Position numbers and translations under genes: made by a program. From NCBI GenBank assembly GCA_031376285.1, contig JANMDN010000052.1:54350-118349 (forward strand): DNA of 64,000 nt, given 5' to 3'. Shown here in pieces: positions 52,712-61,864 of the stretch. Under the pieces are notes generated by a model. The model was not told where the DNA came from and did not search any database. It was given only the letters and a program-made list of their open reading frames with translations. Numbering within the stretch: the first letter of the stretch is position 1; the number at the start of each line of letters is the position of its first letter. Source of the stretch: JANMDN01 sp031376285. Lineage in GTDB: Bacteria; Actinomycetota; Thermoleophilia; Miltoncostaeales; Miltoncostaeaceae.

Positions 52712-53485
52712 TCAGCTGCCGGTGAACGTGGCCGGACGCTTCTCAACGAAGGCCGTCATGCCCTCGCGCTGGTCGGCCGTGTCGAACATGAGCGCGAAAC
52801 GATCGAGTTCGTGCGCGAGGCCCGCCGCAAGCGGAACGCTCCCTGCGAGGTTGACGAGTTCCTTCGCCTCCCGAACCGCCAGTGGCGCGCGCTGGGCGAT
52901 CTCACTGCCCAGGGCGACGGCCGCATCGAGCAACTCCGCAGCCGGCAGAACACGATTCACAAGCCCCGTCCGCGCGGCTTCGTCGGCCTTGATCCGCCGA
53001 CCGCTCAGGATCATCTCCATGGCGTGCCCCAGCCCGACGATCCGCGGGAGCCGCTGCGTCCCACCCCACCCGGGGAAGATGCCGAGGGTCACTTCGGGAA
53101 GCCCGATCTGGGCGTTGTCACTTGCGAGGCGCATGTCGCAGGCGAGAGCCAACTCGCAGCCACCACCGAGGCAGTAGCCGTTGATGGCGGCGATAACCGG
53201 CCGACCGAGCGCCTCAAGGGACAGGAAGAGCCGGTGGCCGCGCCCGGCGAAGGCTCTCGCATCCGAGGGGCGCGCCGCGTGCATGTGTCCGATGTCGGCT
53301 CCGGCGCAGAACGCACGGTCGCCCGCGCCCGTGACGACAACCGCCCGAACCTCGGCGTCCAAGCCAATCGCTTCGACGTGACGTTCGAGGTCGTCGAACA
53401 TGTCGGCCGAGATCGCGTTCAGCGCCTCGGGCCGGTTCAGCGTGAGGATCGCGACGTGGTCGCGTCGTTCGAGGTCAACTGGCAT
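52712..53485 (-). CDS. Enoyl-CoA hydratase/isomerase family protein
   Basis: This 257-residue crotonase-fold protein has LTLNRPEALNAISADM, the oxyanion-hole segments FCAGADIGHM and INGYCLGGGCELALACD, and LPEVTLGIFPGWGGTQRLPR. Both catalytic Glu positions (GCEL and LPEV) are present, so hydratase activity is expected. Its start overlaps the end of the cobalamin-binding gene by 11 bases, indicating one operon. EtfBA downstream suggests beta-oxidation. Confidence 0.92.
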   Translation of the reverse strand: MPVDLERRDHVAILTLNRPEALNAISADMFDDLERHVEAIGLDAEVRAVVVTGAGDRAFCAGADIGHMHAARPSDARAFAGRGHRLFLSLEALGRPVIAAINGYCLGGGCELALACDMRLASDNAQIGLPEVTLGIFPGWGGTQRLPRIVGLGHAMEMILSGRRIKADEAARTGLVNRVLPAAELLDAAVALGSEIAQRAPLAVREAKELVNLAGSVPLAAGLAHELDRFALMFDTADQREGMTAFVEKRPATFTGS

Positions 53486-53900
53486 TTGCGGTCGCTCCCG
53501 ACTCGTCTGTGGTCACCATGGCGCGAATATCGTCGACCATCGCCTGCACCGGGGCCCCTGGCGTGTAAACCGAACGCACCCCGAGGGCCTTCAGCTCCTT
53601 GACGTCATCGGCGGGAATCGTCCCACCAACGAGGACCGGCACGTCCCCGGCGTTCTCGGCCCGAAGGAGATCGAGCACGCGAGGCACGAGCGTCATGTGT
53701 GCGCCGGAAAGGATCGACAGTCCGAGCGCGTCGGCGTCCTCCTGCACGACCGTCGCGACGATCTGCTCCGGTGTCTGGTGCAGGCCGGTGTAGATGACTT
53801 CCATACCGGCATCGCGGAGCGATCGCGCGATGATCTTGGCTCCGCGGTCATGCCCGTCGAGCCCCGGCTTTGCGATGACCACCCGTATCGGACGCCCCAT
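53475..53900 (-). CDS. Cobalamin-binding (B12) small subunit, methylmalonyl-CoA mutase C-terminal-like
   Basis: A 141-residue free-standing B12-binding domain: RVVIAKPGLDGHDRGAKIIA holds the DxHxxG base-off/His-on motif, followed by LGLSILSGAHMTLVP and VLVGGTIPADDVKELKALGV. This matches the C-terminal domain of methylmalonyl-CoA mutase or the small subunit of split acyl-CoA mutases. The catalytic large subunit is not in the window. ATG 53900 has AAAGGG about ten bases upstream. The MeaB-type GTPase gene at 55469 supports a mutase function. Confidence 0.92.
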   Translation of the reverse strand: MGRPIRVVIAKPGLDGHDRGAKIIARSLRDAGMEVIYTGLHQTPEQIVATVVQEDADALGLSILSGAHMTLVPRVLDLLRAENAGDVPVLVGGTIPADDVKELKALGVRSVYTPGAPVQAMVDDIRAMVTTDESGATANAS

Positions 53901-54004
53901 CGAAACCCTTTCGAATACCGACCCGACTACCGCCGGGTGCCACGAGCCGGCATGATCGCATACCGGCTTCATTCGACCCGACCGATTTCGTCAGCGAGGA
54001 TCCG

Positions 54005-55477
54005 ATGCGCACGACGCGTTCCACCGCGACTCCGACCACCGTCAAAGCCGACCTCTTGGTCGTCCCGATCGGCGAGCCGAAGAAGACGCTCAGCTCCCCT
54101 GCCGCAGCCGTCGACAAAGCCCTGAAGGGCATCGTGAAGGCTGCGGTTGCCGATGGCGAGATCACCGTCAAACCGGGATCGGTCACCGTCCTTCACACGG
54201 GCGGCAAGATCCCCGCCGCACGCGTTGCGGCCGTTGGCGTGGGCGACGGCTCGGTCGATTCGTGGCGTTCGGCGGGAGCGGCGATCGGTCGCCGCGCCCG
54301 GGACCTCGGAGCGCGCTCGGTCGCCCTGGCGCTTCCCGATGGCCTCGACGAGGCGAGCGCGACGGCCTTCATCGAGAGCGTCGGTGTGGGGAACTACCGC
54401 TTCGATCGCTACAAGACCTCCCCGAAGAAGGAGCGTAAAGCCGCGATCGACCGCCTGGTGGTCGTGAACAGTCCACTCTCGAAGGACGTTCTTACGGCGG
54501 CCGCGCGGACCTCGGCGGCGGTGAACGCGTCGCGGGATCTCTCGAACACCCCCGCAAACGACCTCACCCCGACCGCCCTGGCGGAGTACGCGCAAGGGCT
54601 CGCCCAGGCGCGCGAGAACCTCGAGTGCGAGATCCTCGACGAGGAGCAGCTTCTGGAGCTTGGGGCCGGCGCCCTTCTGGCCGTCTCGCGCGGTTCTGAC
54701 CAGCCCGCGAAGATGATCGTGTTGCGCTACCAGCCAGCTGACGCGGTGCCCGGCGACGTGCTCGGGCTCGTCGGCAAAGCCGTGACCTTCGACACCGGCG
54801 GGATCTCCATCAAGCCCGCGGGCGGGATGGAGGACATGAAGATGGACATGTCCGGCGGCGCGGCAGTGCTCGAAGCCACGGCGCTTATCGCCGACCTCGG
54901 TCTCCCGATCGAAGTGCTCGCGGTGGTTCCGACGACCGAGAACATGCCAAACGGCAGCGCCGTTCGACCGGGCGATGTCGTCACGGCCATGAACGGCAAG
55001 ACGATCGAGATCATCAACACCGATGCGGAGGGCCGGCTGATCCTGGCCGACGCACTCACGTGGTGCGCACGAAACGGCGCGACGCGGATGGTCGACTTCG
55101 CCACACTGACGGGCGCGATCGTGCTGGCGCTCGGCGAGGTCCACGCTGGCCTCTTCGGCTCGGACCGTGCGTTTACCGATCAGGTCAAAGCGGCAGGTGA
55201 CGCGAGCGGTGACCTCGTCTGGGAGCTGCCACTGCATCCCCGCTATGACCCGCTCATTCGCAGCAAGGTGGCCGACCTCTCGAATGCATCGAACAAGCGT
55301 CAAGCGAGTTCGATCTACGCGGCGCAGTTCCTGCGGGAGTTCACCGAGGGCCTTCCGTGGTGCCACGTCGACATCGCCGGGACGGGGATGGTCGGGGGGG
55401 CCGGTACCGGAAGCGGCGTGCGCCTCATGTTGGCCGTCGCCCGTGCGCTTACGGCCCCGCCTGAGTCGTCAGCTTGA
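54005..55477 (+). CDS. pepA: Leucyl aminopeptidase (M17)
   Basis: This 490-residue protein has a divergent N-terminal domain and the M17 catalytic domain: VGKAVTFDTGGISIKPAGGM with metal ligands, DMSGGAAVLEA and the signature NTDAEGRLILADAL. It releases N-terminal residues using two metal ions. A GAGGA site lies six bases before the ATG. It is divergent from the B12-subunit gene, and its 3' end overlaps the meaB gene by nine bases. Confidence 0.95.
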   Translation: MRTTRSTATPTTVKADLLVVPIGEPKKTLSSPAAAVDKALKGIVKAAVADGEITVKPGSVTVLHTGGKIPAARVAAVGVGDGSVDSWRSAGAAIGRRARDLGARSVALALPDGLDEASATAFIESVGVGNYRFDRYKTSPKKERKAAIDRLVVVNSPLSKDVLTAAARTSAAVNASRDLSNTPANDLTPTALAEYAQGLAQARENLECEILDEEQLLELGAGALLAVSRGSDQPAKMIVLRYQPADAVPGDVLGLVGKAVTFDTGGISIKPAGGMEDMKMDMSGGAAVLEATALIADLGLPIEVLAVVPTTENMPNGSAVRPGDVVTAMNGKTIEIINTDAEGRLILADALTWCARNGATRMVDFATLTGAIVLALGEVHAGLFGSDRAFTDQVKAAGDASGDLVWELPLHPRYDPLIRSKVADLSNASNKRQASSIYAAQFLREFTEGLPWCHVDIAGTGMVGGAGTGSGVRLMLAVARALTAPPESSA

Positions 55478-56419
55478 CTCGCGGCGAAGCGGCCCCGTGA
55501 GTTGATCGGCGGCGGTCGCGGGATCGATCTCGCGCGCCATCACACGTTCGACGATTTGCGCGAGCGCCTCCGGCGGCACCTTCGCCTCGATCGCTCGGGC
55601 GACTCGGTCGAGCGCGACCTGCCGCAGTTGCCGGGCGAGGCCATCCCGACGACGGGCCTCGAGGCGACCGTCGGTGTCGAGAAACGCCCGGTGGGCCGTC
55701 ACGGTCTCCCACAGCTCGCGGGTGCCGCGGCCCTCGATTGCCACCGTTTCGACGATGGGCGGCTTCCACGGACCGCCCGGCACGAGCGTGAGGGCCGACT
55801 CGATCTCTGCCCGAAGGAGATCTGCGCCGGGTCGGTCGGCCTTGTTGACGACGATCACGTCGGGGATCTCCATGAGCCCGGCCTTGATGGCCTGGATGGA
55901 GTCGCCGCTTCCCGGCATGAGTGCGAGAACGACCGTCTCGGTCAGCGCCTGAATCTCGATCTCGTTCTGGCCAGCGCCGACGGTCTCGACGAGGATGACG
56001 TCAAAGCCAGCGCTATCGAGGATGAGCACCGCGTCGGCTGTGGCCTCGGAAAGGCCGCCGAGGTGGCCCCGGGTTGCCATCGAACGAATGAAGACCCCAG
56101 GGTCCACGAAATGCTCGGCAAGTCGAATTCGGTCGCCGAGGACCGCGCCACGGGTGAACGGGCTGGATGGATCCACGCTCACGACCGCGACGGTCTGGCC
56201 GGCCGCCCGAAGGAGACCGACGAGCGCGGAGACGAGGCTGCTCTTGCCGACCCCGGGCGGGCCGGTCAGGCCGACTCGGAGCGCCCGTCCCGTCGCTGGA
56301 TGGAGGGCCGCGAGGACCTGCCTCCCGTCGGCCGATCCCGATTCGGCAAGGCTGATCGCCCGGCCGATGTGCCGGCAGGTCCCGGCGCGAACGCCGTCGA
56401 TGATTTCCTGTGCCGTCAC
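55469..56419 (-). CDS. meaB: MeaB/ArgK family GTPase (mutase chaperone)
   Basis: This 316-residue G3E-type GTPase has a P-loop GLTGPPGVGKSSLVSALV, VVSVDPSSPFTRGAVLGDRI, the switch-like ILVETVGAGQNEIEI and NKAD for guanine binding. MeaB loads and protects B12 in methylmalonyl-CoA mutase and relatives. Its ATG overlaps the hisC stop by four bases. The partner B12 subunit lies 1.6 kb away across pepA. Confidence 0.93.
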   Translation of the reverse strand: MTAQEIIDGVRAGTCRHIGRAISLAESGSADGRQVLAALHPATGRALRVGLTGPPGVGKSSLVSALVGLLRAAGQTVAVVSVDPSSPFTRGAVLGDRIRLAEHFVDPGVFIRSMATRGHLGGLSEATADAVLILDSAGFDVILVETVGAGQNEIEIQALTETVVLALMPGSGDSIQAIKAGLMEIPDVIVVNKADRPGADLLRAEIESALTLVPGGPWKPPIVETVAIEGRGTRELWETVTAHRAFLDTDGRLEARRRDGLARQLRQVALDRVARAIEAKVPPEALAQIVERVMAREIDPATAADQLTGPLRRESS

Positions 56420-57531
56420 ACCGGCAAGGTTGGGAGAAGCTCGCCGAGCGCGTCGAGGAAGCGGCGATTCTCGTCCGGCCAGCCGATCGAGACGCGAATG
56501 CCGCCGGGCGCGCCGAACGGGCCCGTTGGACGAATGATGATCCCCCGCGAAAGGAGTGCGCTGTTAAGCGCCGCCGCCCGCTCAGGGCCCACCTCGACGA
56601 AGACGAAGTTCCCCGCCGAGCGACATGGCGCCAGGCCGAGGGCCGCGAGCCCTCGCGACATCGACTCGCGCTCGCTCGTGAGCACCTGGATTCGCTCAGG
56701 TAGGTGGGCTGGGGCGTCAGCCAGGCTCGCGATCGCGGCCGCTTGGGCGAGCGCGTTCACGTCGAAGATGTTGCGCACCCGGGAGAGCCCGACGATCAGC
56801 TCGGGGGGACCGACGACGTAGCCGACGCGCAGTCCGGCAAGCGAATACGCCTTGCTGAAGGTCCGCATCACCGCGACCGGGCGATCCAACCGCGCCGCGA
56901 GGGCGACGCCGTCGTGGGCATCGGGGCCGAGAAACTCGAAGTACGCCTCATCGAGGATCGGCAGGACGTGGTCGGGCACCTGGCGCAGGAAGCGCTCGAG
57001 CGCCGCCGCCGATACCTCTCCACCGGTGGGGTTATTCGGGCTCACGACGACCACGAGCTTGGTTCGCTCATCGACCGCCGTAAGCAGCGCATCGAGGTCG
57101 TACGCGCCGTCGGCGGCAAGCGGCACGAGCACCGGCTCGGCTCCTTGGACGAGCGTGCTCTGACGCCACGAGATAAACGACGGCCAACCCATCACGAGCC
57201 GGTCACCGACGTCGAGGCAGGCGTGACAGAAGAGGCGGATGAGACTGTCGACGCCGTTCCCGGCGAGGACCTGATCGGCGGAGATCCCGAGGTGCTCGCC
57301 GAGCGCCTCACGCAGCGCCCAATCGGCCTCGGGGTAGCGCTTCAGATCCGCGGCGCCCGCTCGAATCACGTCGAGCGCGGCTGGCATCGGGGGGAACGGC
57401 GACTCGTTCGAGGCAAGCTTGACGACGTCGGAGATCCCAAGCTCGCGCTGCACGTCGGCCACTGGCCGACCAGGAACGTACGGGGCGACCCCAGCGAGGG
57501 CCGGCCGGATGAGGTTCGCGGGGATCGCCAT
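56416..57531 (-). CDS. hisC: Histidinol-phosphate aminotransferase
   Basis: A 371-residue class I/II PLP aminotransferase with KLASNESPFPPMPAALD, VVVSPNNPTGGEVSAAA, ILDEAYFEF and the PLP-lysine segment MRTFSKAYSLAGLRVGYVVG. These are HisC-type motifs; activity on related substrates (aromatic amino acids, cobalamin precursors) cannot be excluded, since no other his genes are near. The start is ATG 57531 (MAIPANLIRPALAGV), where the fold begins; the longer open frame crosses the divergent Lon-domain gene. Confidence 0.9.
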   Translation of the reverse strand: MAIPANLIRPALAGVAPYVPGRPVADVQRELGISDVVKLASNESPFPPMPAALDVIRAGAADLKRYPEADWALREALGEHLGISADQVLAGNGVDSLIRLFCHACLDVGDRLVMGWPSFISWRQSTLVQGAEPVLVPLAADGAYDLDALLTAVDERTKLVVVVSPNNPTGGEVSAAALERFLRQVPDHVLPILDEAYFEFLGPDAHDGVALAARLDRPVAVMRTFSKAYSLAGLRVGYVVGPPELIVGLSRVRNIFDVNALAQAAAIASLADAPAHLPERIQVLTSERESMSRGLAALGLAPCRSAGNFVFVEVGPERAAALNSALLSRGIIIRPTGPFGAPGGIRVSIGWPDENRRFLDALGELLPTLPV

Positions 57532-57559
57532 CGGCGCGCAGAATAGCTGCCTGGTCCAC

Positions 57560-57588
57560 GCGACCTGGCAGGGTGTGCTGGCTATGCT
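57560..57588 (+). promoter_or_regulatory. Predicted leaderless-type promoter of the Lon-domain gene
   Basis: TATGCT (57583-57588) is followed after six bases by the GTG start. GCGACC (57560-57565) at a 17-base spacing is a weak -35. Confidence 0.45.
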
Positions 57589-57594
57589 CATCGG

Positions 57595-58218
57595 GTGGAC
57601 GACCCACGCGATCTTGGACTCTTCCCGCTTGGGCTCGTGCTCCTGCCCGGCGAGCGCGCACCCCTGCACATCTTCGAGCAACGCTACCGCCAGCTCGTGG
57701 CCGATTGCGTCCTCGCCGAGGAGCCGTTCGTGGTCGCGATGGCCGACGACACCGGCGTGGCGCGGGTCGGTTGCACGGCGAGAGTTGAACGCTTGCTCCA
57801 GCGCTTCGAGGACGGTCGGATGAACATCCAAGTCGTCGGGGTCGACCCGGTAGCGATTGTCGAGGAGACGTCTGGGCGCCTGTACTTCTCGACGCTCGTG
57901 CGCGGACTCCTCGATGTCGACGAACCGCCGCCCACCGAGCTGGAGACGGAAGTCTTGAACCGCTTTCGCGCCCTGGCTGAACAGATCATCGGGGCCCCAA
58001 CCGAGCCCACCGCGCCGGCCGGCACCCCGACCTCCTACGCGGTGGCTGGCGCGGTCGAGCTTCCTGACGACGCGAAGCAGGAACTCCTCGAAATGCGAAG
58101 CGAGGCGGAGCGCCTTGACCGCGTGAACGACCTGCTGGCCGATGCGCGTATCGCGATCGACCGCCAGAAGATTGCCGCCGAGCGCGCCCAGCGAAACGGG
58201 AAGGTGATCGCATCCTGA
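57595..58218 (+). CDS. Lon N-terminal (substrate-binding) domain protein
   Basis: This 207-residue protein has the LON domain start LGLFPLGLVLLPGERAPLHI followed by FEQRYRQLV, then a beta-rich body and a C-terminal helical part. It has no AAA or protease domain. Such stand-alone proteins are common in actinobacteria; the role is unknown. The GTG start lies six bases after a -10-like box. It is followed by ygfZ on the same strand. Confidence 0.88.
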   Translation: MDDPRDLGLFPLGLVLLPGERAPLHIFEQRYRQLVADCVLAEEPFVVAMADDTGVARVGCTARVERLLQRFEDGRMNIQVVGVDPVAIVEETSGRLYFSTLVRGLLDVDEPPPTELETEVLNRFRALAEQIIGAPTEPTAPAGTPTSYAVAGAVELPDDAKQELLEMRSEAERLDRVNDLLADARIAIDRQKIAAERAQRNGKVIAS

Positions 58219-58259
58219 CGGCCCGGGAGGCCGAGGAGCGGATCGCGAGCCGTCTCGGC

Positions 58260-59093
58260 ATGGCCTTTCGGGCCGATATCGCTCTCGTTTGGGTCGAGGG
58301 TCCGGACGCCGCAAGGTTCCTCCAAGGCATGCTGACAAGCGAGGTGCAATCGCTTGCCATCGGTGCCGCACAGCCCTCGCTCCTTCTCTCGGCCAAGGGT
58401 CGGATCCAGGGTCAACTCTCGGTCCTGCGCGACGGGGAGGAGGCGTTTACCCTGGCGCTCCCCGCGCTCTTTGCCGAGCACATCGTCGCGGGCCTGGCTG
58501 AGCACCTCGTCTCCGAAGACGCGGAGATCATCGGCCCGGAGCCTGTCGGGGCGGTGCTCATCGCCGCAACAGATGCTCGCCCAGACGGCGTCGGGGACCT
58601 CGTAATCGAAAGTGATATCCCCGACGCGTGGCTCGTGATCGGAGCCGATACGGACGCGATGCTCGTGGCCTGTGGAGTCCCGGAGGGATCACCGGAAGCC
58701 CTCGATCTGATTCGCGTAATGGCCGGTGTGCCCCGCCTCGGCGTCGACTTCGCCGTCGATCAGACCCTCGTCCAGGAGGCGGGCCTCGCGCCCTTGGTGA
58801 GCTTCACCAAGGGCTGTTACCTCGGACAGGAGACCGTCGCGCGCCTCGAGCACCGGGGCCACGCGAACCGACAGCTGCGTGGACTGCGCCTTACCGGCGT
58901 CGCGGCGCCCGGAGCCGACATCACCCGCGGAGGCGCCGTCGTCGGTGCGCTGACCACCGTTGCGTCGAGCGATCAGTTCGGCCCGGTCGGGCTCGCCCTG
59001 ATCCGCCACGAGGTCGAACCGGGCGCAACGGTTCACGTCGGCGGGAGCGCCGCCGAGGTGACGACGCTCCCGTTTGTTGCCGACCTGTTGTAG
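58260..59093 (+). CDS. ygfZ: YgfZ/GcvT-like folate-binding protein (Fe-S cluster repair)
   Basis: A 277-residue protein with a GcvT-type fold (VEGPDAARFLQGMLTSEVQS) and the YgfZ signature FTKGCYLGQETVARLEHRG with the conserved Cys. YgfZ uses tetrahydrofolate to support certain Fe-S enzymes. The first ATG (58260) has no Shine-Dalgarno nearby. The frame is open upstream to a CTG at 58215 that overlaps the previous stop, so a CTG start adding 15 residues is possible. Its stop directly abuts the convergent stop of the next gene (TAG|CTA). Confidence 0.9.
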   Translation: MAFRADIALVWVEGPDAARFLQGMLTSEVQSLAIGAAQPSLLLSAKGRIQGQLSVLRDGEEAFTLALPALFAEHIVAGLAEHLVSEDAEIIGPEPVGAVLIAATDARPDGVGDLVIESDIPDAWLVIGADTDAMLVACGVPEGSPEALDLIRVMAGVPRLGVDFAVDQTLVQEAGLAPLVSFTKGCYLGQETVARLEHRGHANRQLRGLRLTGVAAPGADITRGGAVVGALTTVASSDQFGPVGLALIRHEVEPGATVHVGGSAAEVTTLPFVADLL

Positions 59094-61844
59094 CTACTTG
59101 ACTCGGATCGCGACGGGCGCTCCGATGATGGCTGCGAAGGGCCAGCCTCGCTCGCCTGGCACCACGAGCCGCATCGGGACGGAGTAGCCGCCGCCTCGGT
59201 GGAAGCGGTAGCGGACTTCGAAGTTCCCGGATGCATTGGCCGTGACGTTTGCCACCGGGCGCCACTGCCGCCCGTCGCGCCACTGGAGCTGAAGGAGCTT
59301 GTTGGCGGCGAGTGGCCCCGGAACGAGCCGCCCGCGGACGACGAGCCCCTCTCCCTGACGAAGCGTCCGCGACGCAAGGTTCGAGACGAGCTTGGCATGA
59401 ACCTGGATCGTCAGCAGCTTCGAAAGGCCGGGTGATCCGACCGCCGAGATCGTCCACTTTCCACCCCGCCCGAGCATCGCGCTCAGCGAGAACGAACCGT
59501 CGTGAGCGGTTCGGCCACCAGCGCTCCACACACCGCCGGAGTCGCGAAGTACGATCGCGACGTCCGCGAGCGGACGACCGTCGAGTTGGAGGAGCCGGCC
59601 CGACACGCGAACGTACTCGCCGTGGTCGAAGCCCTCTCTCCCCGGAACCGTGCGCCGCTTTCCGGGTTCGCGCTGAACGACCACCGAGACAAGACGCGCG
59701 CCCTCGAGGTTGGGATCCTTGTTCTTCGACGACGCCCCGCTCCCCGCGCTTGGGCCCGTGGTCGCAGCGACGGAGTCGGCGACGATCGTGAAGCCCTTGG
59801 TGACGCTCGCGCTATTGCCAGCCGAGTCGCAGACCGTCACGCGAGCCTGGTAGGCGCCAGCGGCCATTCCCTTGAGGGGAAGCGTTGTGGTACCGCCCGC
59901 CCCGACGTCACGACCGGGAATCTCGAAAACCGGGCGCCACGCTGAGTGCGTGCCGACGCCCTGGATGGCGACGACCGTCGCGCAGGCGCCGAAGCCTCCG
60001 GAGTCGCGCTGAGTCCACCTGATCAGCCCCGTCCCGACGATGATCTCGTCGATCGTAACCGAAGGCGGCGTCCCGTCGGTGACGAGCGCCGGGCCAGAGA
60101 CCTGCGTCACGTTGCCGGCCGCGTCGATGGCTTCGACAAGCGTCGCGTGGCGCCCCTCGGCCATCCCCGCCAGATCAATGGGAATGCTCAGCGCGGAAGC
60201 CCCGGGCGTGGCGGTCCCAACCTGACGAAAGCCGTTCGGCGGGGTCGCCCCACCGGTGTCGGAGTTGGCGAGCACGCGGACGGCTGCCACCCCGGAGGCC
60301 GCGTCATCGACGTCGGGCAGTAGGAGACTGAACTTCGACCCATTGGTGCCGCGGGACAGAACCCACCCCGTTGGATTTCCGAGCGTCGGGGACGTGTTGT
60401 CGATCCTGACCACCCCCTGCGCCGCTGAGGCGAGCTGGGTCGGGAAAGCCGGGTCACGGACAACCGTTGTCAGGCGGTGGATGCCGTCGGTCAGTCCTGA
60501 GGGAAGGGGCGGCGAGATCGCAAGCGGCCCGCGGGCCGGATTCTTGACGTCGGCGATCACCACCTCCTCGCCACTTCCGGTGCCGTCGCCCGCACGGTTG
60601 ATCGACATCACGAGGGCGCCGATGCCGTCGGCGCGATTATCGCCAAGGTCGAGGCCCACTGGTAGAGGGCCACTCGTGTGCCAGTCGGCGCCGAGGTTCG
60701 AGTAGGCGACCGACGGAGCCGTCACATCAACCCGCAGCGGCGCGGACGAACCGTGCCCCTGGTTGCCCGCCACGTCGCGCGTTGTCAGCTCGACGATGAC
60801 GTCACTTCCGTCGAAGCGCGACAGGTTGACATCAGCGAGTGGACCCGTGCCCGTCTGGGAGGATGCCAATTGGGCGCCGTCGCCAGTTTGCACGTTCCAG
60901 CTCGCGAGGCCAGATCCCGGCGCCGGGTCGCCCCCGTCGGTGTCGATTCGGAAATGACCGGGAGACAGTCGCGATGGCGCGAGAATCGCGTTGGGGGGTG
61001 TTCGATCGAGAAGGATCGTCCCCGATGCCGAACCACCTGCCGTTCCGTCGCCGTCAACGACAACGGCGACCGAATGCTGACCATCTGCAATACCCGCGAG
61101 GTCGATCGAGGCCCCGAGGTCCCCAAGCTGTCGAAAGGCGCCAACGAAGCGCTCGCCCCCGTCGATGAAGACGTGGTGGTTGCCGACGCCGCTTTGGTCG
61201 AAGTTGTCCCACGCACTCCATGCCACGTCGAGTGCGTTGACCGACCTCCACCCAGCGGGGAGCGGCCCCATCGCGACGCTCGGCGGTTGGACGTCGCGGA
61301 CGATCGCCCGAGGGGATGTCACCCAGTAGCGCTTGGCTGGATCAGACGTGTTACCGGCGATGGCTTGATCGATGCGCAGCTGAGCGCGGCATCCGGACGT
61401 CGCGATCGCGAACGGTCGCCGCGTGGGGTAAATCGCGCCGGCGAGGCCATCTCGGAAGTTCTCGGACGTCGCAAACACCGTGCCGCCGGTGTCGGTGACG
61501 CGGAATGCGTGCAGCGGTGAGGTGGACGCGGCGGTGCGTGCCATCGCAAAGCGGACTTCGGCAATCGACGAGCCACCACGAGCGCAGTCGTCCCAGTTGA
61601 TCCACCAGCGTGGGCCGATCGCAGCGGTTGCGCCGGTCCCCACTGAGATATCGAACTCGTCGCCGAAGCGACTCGTGTTGCCCGTCCAAACCCCTTCCAG
61701 GACGCCTGGCGTCCCGAGGTCATAGAAGGGTCCTGATGCCGCGCCGTCGGCCTTGGGGGGCGCCGCCGATGCGATTCCTACCGAGCAGAGGACCATTGAG
61801 GTCCCCACAAACAAGGTGATTCTCCGGGTCGAATACTTGGGCAC
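59094..61844 (-). CDS. Large secreted protein with Ig-like repeats
   Basis: 916 residues. A signal peptide (ITLFVGTSMVLCSVGIASAAPP) precedes a unique domain of about 170 residues. Several Ig-like modules of roughly 90 residues follow, each opening with a PPSV/TPPN/SPTLGNP-type linker (RDVQPPSVAM, LLDRTPPNAI, VTAPSVAYSN, IDNTSPTLGN, TDGTPPSVTI). A Ser/Gly/Lys linker and two carboxypeptidase-regulatory or Big-like modules (GRLLQLDGRPLADVAIVLRD; GRLVPGPLAANKLLQLQW) end the protein. There is no LPXTG and no final membrane helix. The GTG start has AGGAGG ten bases upstream. Function unknown; a wall-associated protein is likely. Confidence 0.85.
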   Translation of the reverse strand: MPKYSTRRITLFVGTSMVLCSVGIASAAPPKADGAASGPFYDLGTPGVLEGVWTGNTSRFGDEFDISVGTGATAAIGPRWWINWDDCARGGSSIAEVRFAMARTAASTSPLHAFRVTDTGGTVFATSENFRDGLAGAIYPTRRPFAIATSGCRAQLRIDQAIAGNTSDPAKRYWVTSPRAIVRDVQPPSVAMGPLPAGWRSVNALDVAWSAWDNFDQSGVGNHHVFIDGGERFVGAFRQLGDLGASIDLAGIADGQHSVAVVVDGDGTAGGSASGTILLDRTPPNAILAPSRLSPGHFRIDTDGGDPAPGSGLASWNVQTGDGAQLASSQTGTGPLADVNLSRFDGSDVIVELTTRDVAGNQGHGSSAPLRVDVTAPSVAYSNLGADWHTSGPLPVGLDLGDNRADGIGALVMSINRAGDGTGSGEEVVIADVKNPARGPLAISPPLPSGLTDGIHRLTTVVRDPAFPTQLASAAQGVVRIDNTSPTLGNPTGWVLSRGTNGSKFSLLLPDVDDAASGVAAVRVLANSDTGGATPPNGFRQVGTATPGASALSIPIDLAGMAEGRHATLVEAIDAAGNVTQVSGPALVTDGTPPSVTIDEIIVGTGLIRWTQRDSGGFGACATVVAIQGVGTHSAWRPVFEIPGRDVGAGGTTTLPLKGMAAGAYQARVTVCDSAGNSASVTKGFTIVADSVAATTGPSAGSGASSKNKDPNLEGARLVSVVVQREPGKRRTVPGREGFDHGEYVRVSGRLLQLDGRPLADVAIVLRDSGGVWSAGGRTAHDGSFSLSAMLGRGGKWTISAVGSPGLSKLLTIQVHAKLVSNLASRTLRQGEGLVVRGRLVPGPLAANKLLQLQWRDGRQWRPVANVTANASGNFEVRYRFHRGGGYSVPMRLVVPGERGWPFAAIIGAPVAIRVK

Positions 61845-61864
61845 GCGTGCCTGACCTCCTGTCG

